From NCBI GenBank assembly GCA_033085395.1, contig JANQBS010000108.1, positions 59,693-123,692 on the forward strand: 64,000 nucleotides of DNA, given 5' to 3'. Position numbers and translations under genes: made by a program. Under the pieces are notes generated by a model. That model did not search any database and had not been told where the DNA came from. It worked only from the letters and a program-made list of their open reading frames with translations. Below are positions 57,020-64,000 of the stretch, in pieces. Origin of the DNA: Xanthoparmelia taractica (Eukaryota > Ascomycota > Lecanoromycetes > Lecanorales > Parmeliaceae). The first letter of the stretch is position 1. Every line of letters begins with the position of its first letter.

Positions 57020-58279
57020 AAATGGCTCGAATTCTAAGGCGACCTATAAGTTATAGTTGCGTCTCGATGACGGGTATGATCCCAGTCAACCCTTTCCTTT
57101 GTCTGGGACACAGCTCACAGCGACCTTTCATTAGTACAGTAATACCGCCAAAAATTTCCAAATGGCGTCCTTTTTGGAGAAAACCCCACTGCTTCACCAA
57201 AGACTCGGAAGATCTCTCCACAAATCTTCTTCCATCGCTTCTTCCACCACAAAGCATTCCAATCTCGATCTGTAGTAACCCACACCTTCTCTCCTTTGTC
57301 AAAAACACATATTGGCCATGAACAGATGCTCCATGGGCTCACGTCTCCCATCTCCCATCACACATGGCTTGATCATCCTGTCTCCTCCAGTACTACCGCA
57401 CACAACCGTCTCCATTCTGAGGCACCAGCCCTTGCGAGACCGGAAATATTGATCCGTCACACCATGAACTATTGACAGACCTTCTCATGCTTACCTACCC
57501 GTTCTCAGGCGCTGTTTCAGTGGTGGGGGGAATCGGCCCAGAACAGCAAATTTTTTGATTCTGTTATTCATCATCTGCCTTGATCTCCTGGCATCTCTAA
57601 ACATCTGACCCAAACCCATCACCATTCAATCTTACCCTAATACCCCACCAATACCCCACCATCTCCTCGAAACCCCTCTTCTTGTACTTTCAACTACTAT
57701 TCAAGGGGGCGCTTTCGCCCGTGGATTTCAGGGCCCACTGGAACAAAGGGCGCCATCTACCTATCTTATTCAAGGTAGGTTTCATCATGAACCTTTGCCC
57801 CTTTCTTGGACGCAAAGGGGTCTTCTTTGCTTGAAGCCACGGCCCCCCCAATCCGGTGACGTACTTCATTCAGGACGGACCATATTTGAGAAGGTTTTCA
57901 AGGTGAATATAGTGGATATAGTGGGTCCCCCTTGGCGTGGTGGTGTAAGGGATGTGTAAGTTTCTCAGGCTAAGTTTTCTCCACTGTTATAAGGTACTTT
58001 ACACACATGCGCGCACTTTCTCTGCTGCTCCCCAAAACTTGCTGCTATTATTACTTTATCTGAAGCTTAGATTCCCCCCCCCCCCCAAACAACCAAAGCC
58101 AGCACCTTGGCTTGGGTCTACCCTTTTGTTTGGATAATCCAGTCAGTCGCTACATCACATACGAGAATTCAAGCCTCGCAGATATCAGTTTGTGCTCTGG
58201 GGATAAGGTCTCGCTGGTGGGAAGAATCTCGATAGTCTATCCGAGTAGGAAGGGACATCTCAGTTCAGATCACATCGCA
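57020..58279. other. gene-free stretch with homopolymer runs
   Basis: 1.26 kb after the sulfhydrylase. It includes a 13-base C run (58074-58086) and a C/T/A-rich strand after 57560 that looks like long leader sequence. ATG frames of 60-100 codons here have no support. Confidence 0.4.
58074..58086 (+). repeat. 13-base poly-C run
   Basis: Thirteen C in a row in the leader of the Gly/Ser-rich ORF. Similar to the run before the small Cys-rich gene at 24.3 kb. Confidence 0.65.
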
Positions 58280-58645
58280 ATGCCTGGAGGAGGATCTGGG
58301 TCCTCTGGTGGTAGTGCTGGGTCGGCGGGCTCAGCCGGGTCATCTGGTTCGTCAGGAGCTTCGGGCTCAGCTGGCTCGTCCGGCTCATCAGGCTCCTCAG
58401 GCTCCACGCCCGGCTCCAGTTCGGGCTCTTCCGGCTCCGTCCCCCCAAACCCCGCCCCAGCAGCCGGCGCAGCAGGCAGAGGCGCGTCCACAGACACGAG
58501 CACCGCCACATCCGGCGGAAGCGCCATCGGTGCGCCGGCGAAGAAATCTGCGGCGTCGAGTCTGGCGGCGCCGCTGCCGTTTTGCGATGTGGTTATGGCG
58601 TTTGTGCTTGTTTGTGTGCTGATGGTGGGGGTGAGGAGGAGGTAG
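58280..58645 (+). CDS. Gly/Ser-repeat ORF with hydrophobic C-terminus
   Basis: An ATG frame of 121 residues. Residues 3-65 are almost only Gly, Ser and Ala in GSSGS/GSAGS repeats. An Ala/Thr/Pro segment follows (TDTSTATSGGSAIGAPAKKS), and the last 30 residues carry a hydrophobic helix (VVMAFVLVCVLMVGVRRR) ending in a basic cap. The layout resembles the C-terminal half of a GPI- or tail-anchored wall protein; no N-terminal signal is present in this frame. An in-frame upstream segment from 58112 lacks a signal too. It may be a real small gene or a simple-sequence ORF; the DNA itself is a GGCTCx-type repeat. Confidence is therefore low. Confidence 0.35.
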   Translation: MPGGGSGSSGGSAGSAGSAGSSGSSGASGSAGSSGSSGSSGSTPGSSSGSSGSVPPNPAPAAGAAGRGASTDTSTATSGGSAIGAPAKKSAASSLAAPLPFCDVVMAFVLVCVLMVGVRRR

Positions 58646-58894
58646 GGAGGGGTGTGTGTAGAGGGGGTTTTGGGGGAGGCGGGGGGGGGGTTGGTGATAT
58701 CGGTTTTGGTGATGGGTGACGGGTGATGGGGAGGGATGTTCTGTTGACTTCGGTTTGGCTACGTATGTGCTTATATCGAGATGGATGGCCGCAATAAGAA
58801 TCGACAGGACATCGCGCGGACAAGACTGCCGGCCGAAATAGATAGCAGTGCGAGGAATGACGTGCCTATCTTACTTGTAGCTTCCATCTCACAT
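58646..58894. other. G-rich spacer
   Basis: A strongly G-rich plus strand (58646-58740) follows the Gly/Ser ORF. No gene. Confidence 0.4.
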
Positions 58895-60730
58895 CTATCG
58901 GAATTTAGCCACGCCTTTTCGACCGACGAGTATCAGATAAGGTCGCAAACTGTAGGTCTTCCCACATGTTACTCCGAGGGCGTTCAAGAGAAAGCGTCGA
59001 GGCGGGCTTTTGCTTGTGAGCTTGTTGGAGAAGAGCTGATCAATAGAATCAATGATGACCACTACGCTTGGGTCGCGGTTGAGTCCTTCATCTTTAGCCT
59101 GAGCAGCGGCGTGGAGGAACCTGGAATGACCTTGGATTGAATGTAGAAGAAACGGCAATAACCGTGCAAACCATGCTTCGAGGAACATACCTGCCTGGAT
59201 CACATAGATCGCTCGGCGAAATTCGTAGACAGCCACAGACGTGAGAGTCGATCAAGGAAGAAGTATTTTCCAGCAATCGGTGGGCCTTGTAGGAATATGT
59301 GTTGGTCGCGGATTATACTGTGTTCGAGATTCAGCATGAAAGCATCCAGCGCCAATGGGTCCTAATCATCTTGTCTACCATCAAAAGTATTGACCCCGAG
59401 GCAGATCATCTGAGGATGACGTCTGGCTTGGTCTGCCAACGAAGACCGAGATGATGACAATGATGCAAAGACTGCTGATAAGCAAATCCATAGGAGCCTA
59501 GATATAAAGGACAAAACCATCGAAAACCACCGGTCCATAACATTAATGAACGAAACCCGTTAGTGCGGTATGCTGCTAGGAAGGTTCCATGAATGAGGGG
59601 TGATCTGGAGATCTCTTTTGCCCATATATATATACGACAGGGACAAAGCAGTCTTGAATATCGCAAAACGATGCATCTCGGCTCTTACGCCCTCTTTGCT
59701 TCCGTAGTCTCTCGAGCCTTACCAGCAGCCTCTGAGAACGAGAATGGTAGCGTCTCGATAAAAAGGTTTTGGTAGAAGCTGATGAGGAAGATGGTTGCTG
59801 CGCTGCTAGAGAATCTGTATGACATTGCCAGAGTACAAAATCTTGCCCTGAGCAAAGATCCGGCCCAGATTGGCATCCACCCTTTTATTTGCCATTGTAG
59901 ACTCACAAGCATTCATGACGACTGAAGGCACACCGTTTGCGGCGAGTAATTCTGTAACAACCGAAGCTGGCTTATCGACGAGTTTGCCTTCTTCGTTTGC
60001 GAACCTTAGGTATGCCGTATGATTCCTGACTCGGCCGTGAAGGTCAAAGTGGACCATGTGGAAGTATCCCAAGCCTTTTTCGCGGGTCGTTCTCTTTAGA
60101 TGTTTCTGGAGCGCCTGGTAAGTTCGCGGCCTGACGGTTTCGAGCTTGATACGGGGAGAACCTTGTCGCATGTTGAGCTTCTTCTGAGCATTTTGTATAG
60201 CTGCCAGGGCGAACGAAGGGACGCGGCTTTGATACTGCCCGCTCGCACCGACGGAAAGACGTCTGGCGACCACAAGTAGTATGTTTACAGAATCACTCGT
60301 AGACCACGAGCACACTCGCTCAAGCTCCGGACCTACAACAGCAGGTGCAACAATCCGCCTGACTGTGACACATGGGTCAGGAACATGCCAGTGATCGGGA
60401 TTTTGGAGCAGCTCCCACGGAAGGCGGTGGATGGTATCTGTTTGTGCGGTTCTGGCGCGGTCTCCGCATTCGCATACATCTATCCGAATCCGTGACTTTG
60501 AAAGCAGCACGGTGAGACCAAGCTGGGCGAATAGATTGACTCGGCATCTATCAACAAGGGTCGACGTCTACGCAGCGGTAAACCGTATGTCATGGTCTCG
60601 TACTAGCAACTGCTCCAAGTATTCGATGATAGCGGCATGCTTTTCTCCGGAGCAGGAATCATAGATCTCATGTCCTGGACGTATGAGGTTGTCATCCAGA
60701 GAGGCAGTCAGACGCTGTTGACGTTAATTT
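58895..60730 (-). pseudogene. Decayed CHAT-domain / NTPase gene
   Basis: Minus strand. From about 60730 a helical segment (ASLDDNLIRPGHEIYDSCSG, HAAIIEYLEQLLVRDHDIRF) leads to a TAG at 60568-60570. The same frame then continues into a CHAT protease-like domain: VNLFAQLGLTVLLS, HRLPWELLQNPDHW, the catalytic-His motif MVHFDLHGRV (about 60037) and the catalytic-Cys motif VVMNACEST (about 59905). Near 59840 the frame is broken by one base; the true continuation is in another frame, LAMSYRFSSSAATIFLISFY, ending at a stop near 59690. Past this come pieces of a P-loop NTPase: IFLQGPPIAGKYFFLDRLSR (near 59285) with the Walker Lys followed by Tyr, and VVVIIDSIDQLFS (near 59045), in further frames. CHAT plus NTPase (often with TPRs) is a known fungal layout that may act in self/non-self or stress signalling. 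Confidence 0.7.
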
Positions 60731-61639
60731 ATTTTTATATAGAGTAGTTCCCCGCTATATTGGAAATGATAAGAGGAATAGAAGCCTGTAGAGCATATTG
60801 CGGCTCAAAGAGCTTGCATTTGCAGTAATGTATCTGGCGCAGGAATGAATGAGCGAGTGCAATGATGGCGGCACAAGTATCGCTCGGACTTGTGAAGACG
60901 TCTGGCGTGGTTACGGTCAGTTTTCCCACATGTGAAACCGCGGAATTAAAATGATGCTGTCCGGTTGTACTTAAGGTATAGCGCGCTTTACGTAATCGCC
61001 TCGTGAGGCTAGGACACAATTGCCCTAAATCTTCATTCCGTAAGCATCCTTTTGTAACTGTTTGAAATGACAAGCCGATATCACGTACTTGGTCATACAC
61101 TGCCCGTGCACCATGTTCGAGAGCATGTGGGCCGCGTTGTAGTCGATAAAGGCGATCCTTTCCGTGAATATATACCCGACACTGATAACGAAGCTGAAAA
61201 ACTCCATCCAAGAGATATTGTACCCAATCTATCAGATGACCCGGTAAAATATGAGAACTGTCTCAATTCCATGACGCAGCAGGAGAGCGCGAGTCCTTGA
61301 AGCCAGGCTGAGGCTTAGTCAACTTATAGATGGCTATGTTCGAAAAGTCACTTCGAGCAATGTTGAGGTGACTGCGGCTGTCGTTGTGCGCTATGGCATG
61401 ATCAATGTCGGGAAATAGCTGAACCAGCTCATGGGAGACCGACAATACAGAGCCCAGGCTTTTTCGCTTCTAAAAAAGAGTGAGGGAAGACCTCTTCCAT
61501 TGGTTACCGGCGTAATGACCTGCAAAAACACGGTAGTCACGTTAGACAAAAGGGCAGAGCGTGGGACCGGTGCAGTATCCCGTGTACCCGTTGGGGAAGC
61601 CCTGGGGCCCCCAAGTCTTGGTGGCTCCGAAGCTACATT
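60731..61639. other. unassigned sequence beside the CHAT relic
   Basis: Minus-strand frames here (to about 61210) may be more decayed N-terminal sequence of the CHAT gene. I could not connect or identify them. An ATG frame at 61431-61727 on the plus strand has no known domain. Confidence 0.3.
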
Positions 61640-62015
61640 TGAGCACATGAGGAATGGGGGAATGCTGTCGAGTCAAAAATCAAAGAGGAGGTCATTTTTG
61701 CACTGGCATATGACAAGGTCATGCTAGAAGCATATGAAAAGAAAAGGTTGGTTTGAACTTACACAACCGCAAAGACAGAACACCAAGGTAGTTTTAGGAA
61801 ACAAGATACTCGGAGAGGGCTTTGACCTCTATTTTGGAGCCGATGATGACCTTGACGAGGATACCGACGACGACGATGAGAAGGGACTCATTGGGAAGGG
61901 GCGCTCTCAGTTCACTAATCTCCTAGAAGCCCTCGAGCAGTTTTCCTTGAAGGGAACAACACCAGGTTCGATTGGCATCGACGCTGGCTACTGGTACGCG
62001 GGTAAAACTCTCTGA
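61640..62015 (+). CDS. Hypothetical gene fragment, acidic
   Basis: Two coding-like pieces lie close together in different frames. The first (from ~61650) reads ESKIKEEVIFALAYDKVMLE then AYEKKRL and stops. The second (to 62015) reads KVVLGNKILGEGFDLYFGAD, a run of Asp, then SQFTNLLEALEQFSLKGTTP and GIDAGYWYAGKTL. They could be exons of one gene or a broken gene; no splice join that I tried keeps phase. The family is not recognised. Confidence 0.25.
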
Positions 62016-63059
62016 GTCCGGCCGCCAGAGAAAGGCAGAACGCAAATAGGGGTAGAGCATTATGAGTTACAAATTATTGGGTAATCTCAGCGACGTTTGG
62101 ACATGCGAAATGCTTGAACGCTTGTCCCTAATCACTAGCAAATTTGATTCTGGTGTTGATGATGACCATGATGATGATAATGTTAATTATACTGCAGAAC
62201 AGGCGATGATTGTGTTGTCTTTGAATTCTGGACATGTCACATTGCAGGGCACCCGGCACAATATTCGCCATAGCACTTAATTGATTCTTCAATTACCGAT
62301 GCTAAGACTTCAGCAAGTGACTGATTGCTGTGACTCGGTGTCGAGGTGGCAAACACCTATCAGGTCACCTATGGCTCGGCCCTGTATCAGAGAATACACA
62401 ATGATTACTGCACGATATGCGTTTCTGCGTTTACTTCGGTAACCCCATTCCTTCATGCATGTTCAATGAGTATGGCTTGAGCGCAGAAGTGTGTAGGGTG
62501 AAAGCCTCAGCAGGGTTTTGTTAAATCTATGCTGTACACCAAAGGGATTGAAGGTCATTGGGCCTAGCTAGGTTCACATGCCTGGTGAGAGAGCGTCCTG
62601 GAATGTTGTCGAGATCTCGTACTTTTCTTGAGACGAAACGATTATACTGAGTAGGCTATGCCGAATTCCGTTAGGACTAGGGCTGTACCACGGTCTGCAT
62701 ACAGACAGCATTACGGCCATAATTCTTATCTGCACAGTATTAACGTTGATGCGGGGATAACGAAAGGTCCTTGTAAAGATTTGGAGAAGCGGTTGCAGTA
62801 ACTATCTAAGGACTAAAAAATATGACATGGGAGGTTAAGGATCTCCAACTTTCTTCTCCAGCGACCCTCAATGCCTTTCGCCTTTCGTTTTCGCCGTATG
62901 GAGGCTAGTTGTCATCGTCTCGTGCTTCATATTCAATGATTATATGATTGGTGTAAGGATGGCCTTAGATCACTACTCGACGCTGCCATCAAAGTTATCA
63001 ATCTAACCAAGATTTTGGAGGATTATGCGTGGATAAAGCTGGACGAGGTTGGCCGTAGG
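62016..63059. other. gene-free stretch
   Basis: One kilobase. A 72-codon frame at 62062-62280 with a His/Asp run is the only long one and lacks support. Confidence 0.35.
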
Positions 63060-63570
63060 CGTCGCACATGGTTGAACAGATATTGTATCTTGGAACTACC
63101 TTTCAGCTGTCTTGCACTGATCAGTGTTTGCTTAAAGTTGTGCGACGTAGCCCCATGGTGTCCGGATCAGGCTTTATTCTGGATGTGTATACCCTGAGAG
63201 GATTCTGGGAGAGAGTCTATTTCAGAGACGGCCAATCTTTGCAAGAAAGACACTAATTTTGTGCTACGCAGGAAGTTCTGACAAGAAAATCTGCGGCTCA
63301 GTCTGAATAGACCAGCTCGATTGTATTACAAGAAGTACTGCAACTTCCACGGCCGGGGCTCATTCAGCGCTACACGCTCACTTTCTTCGGTTACTTCGTC
63401 TCTCGCGGCTATCATACAGTATCAGACCTCGCCGCCAGTATCCATCCAAATCAGTCAAGGGCACTACCCTTTTCAACGACGCAAGCTCTCGGTATCATGT
63501 TTGATGATGGAGTACAGGAGATCTATCTATGCACCCGTGGAGGTATTGAGCCTGCTCTCTGATCCAGTGA
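63060..63570 (+). pseudogene. Relic of a wax-synthase-type (MBOAT) acyltransferase
   Basis: Pieces match the C-terminal half of fungal membrane-bound wax-synthase-like acyltransferases. These are GFILDVYTLRGFWERVYF at 63167-63225 (family: xYTLRGFWGRxxHQ), then, in another frame, LTFFGYFVSRGYHTVSDLAA at about 63378-63440 with the family His in GYHT, and LPFSTTQALGIMFDDGVQEI at about 63465-63525 (family: xxFxxQALGIMFEDGVQ). Between the first and second pieces are stops at about 63256 and 63309. The missing N-terminal half and mixed frames suggest a decayed gene, but short introns could rescue part of it. Intact members acylate terpenoid or fatty alcohols, often in secondary metabolism. Confidence 0.55.
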
Positions 63571-64000
63571 TTGGGCTATGTCTGGGTATTACTATTCCTA
63601 TCCTGGTCTACTACCGTTGGACAGTACCCAGCGCTGTTAATTATGAAGGAGGAGGACGTCGTTTTCATGTTAGAGTGCTTTACTTGTACGTTCGCTTTTC
63701 AGCCGAGGAAGCCATGAGCATGCAAGAAGTGCCTGATTGGTCATTTCTTACATCGGAAGATAAGGCTTGTCATGCACACCAAGAGTCATATTACTACCTT
63801 ACTGTTACATGGCTGTGTCTTTGAATCCTATTGCAATACGATTCTCATTATTAGTACATTGGATCCTCAAAGGTATGGGAGTTGATATCGAAGCACCGGG
63901 TAGTACTAGTGGTACAGAGAATTTTGGAATTTGACACTACTCAGCCCTATCGCTTGTATGTAGTCAGATTTTTCAGTAGCTACAAACCATCCGTCACCCA
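63571..64000. other. window end, no gene seen
   Basis: Continues the frame of the acyltransferase relic with several stops. Nothing else is recognised before the window ends. Confidence 0.35.

Noticed and set aside
60568..60570. TAG in the CHAT relic removed by an intron
   Set aside because: The only GT…AG pair that would remove it is about 36 nt, shorter than any other intron in the window, and a separate frameshift remains downstream.
1..64000. CRISPR arrays, operons, rRNA, intact transposons
   Set aside because: No regularly spaced repeats, no overlapping same-strand gene strings, no rRNA stretches and no transposase frame with terminal repeats were seen; the gene structure is eukaryotic.

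Overview
This window is nuclear DNA from a filamentous ascomycete (Pezizomycotina). The evidence is 46–80 nt introns with GT/AG ends and CTNAC-type branch sites, monocistronic genes of fungal type (MNN4-like LicD protein, two-domain PAN secreted protein, SAICAR synthetase, O-acetylhomoserine sulfhydrylase, LaeA-like methyltransferase relic), and no bacterial operon layout. I could not fix the genus. Exon borders were worked out by hand from splice consensus, reading-frame continuity and family knowledge. For the spliced genes and single-exon genes presented as intact, the coding lengths add up to whole codons.

Layout. 0.3–11.1 kb is an RNA-biology block: a PUF-family RNA-binding protein, splicing factor SF3B subunit 2, an RS-rich SRRM1-like protein, mitoribosomal protein mS33/Rsm27 and a nuclear RNase III, the last two divergent from one 384-bp promoter. 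12.8–14.1 kb holds a LicD/MNN4-like protein. 15.7–16.6 kb is a broken APH-type kinase gene. 17.5–19.9 kb holds a tail-anchored acyl-CoA-binding protein (with a GC–AG intron) and a WLM metalloprotease, convergent. 22.4–25.9 kb holds ADE1-type SAICAR synthetase, a small Cys protein and a BTB protein. 26.7–28.6 kb is a graveyard: a LaeA-like methyltransferase relic and an unidentified relic. 30.0–32.3 kb is a secreted PAN-domain/carbohydrate-binding-like protein. 32.7–38.6 kb carries three redox-linked genes: selenoprotein-O-type pseudokinase (AMPylase family), an aldo-keto reductase and a SPATA20/YyaL thioredoxin-like protein. 39.5–46.8 kb holds an alpha/beta hydrolase, a CAP/PR-1 secreted protein, mannose-6-phosphate isomerase and an MFS transporter. 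47.6–52.7 kb is a 1640-residue WD40 protein that I think is the most interesting gene: it has WDxR boxes of CUL4–DDB1 substrate receptors, an N-terminal SUMO-interacting-like motif and a duplicated N-terminal module whose two copies each keep an intron at the same place; a DIM-9/Raf1-type heterochromatin role is a hypothesis. 53.3–57.0 kb holds a four-helix MARVEL-like membrane protein and the MET17/CysD enzyme. From 58.3 kb to the end there is a Gly/Ser-rich ORF and then decayed genes: a CHAT-domain/NTPase gene and a wax-synthase-type (MBOAT) acyltransferase.

The housekeeping genes do not form a pathway cluster. What stands out is the contrast between intact conserved genes and interspersed relics of families that expand and turn over in fungi (APH kinases, LaeA-like methyltransferases, CHAT–NTPases, wax synthases), plus an AT-rich island at 38.9–39.2 kb. 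No CRISPR, rRNA, recognisable tRNA or intact transposon was seen.
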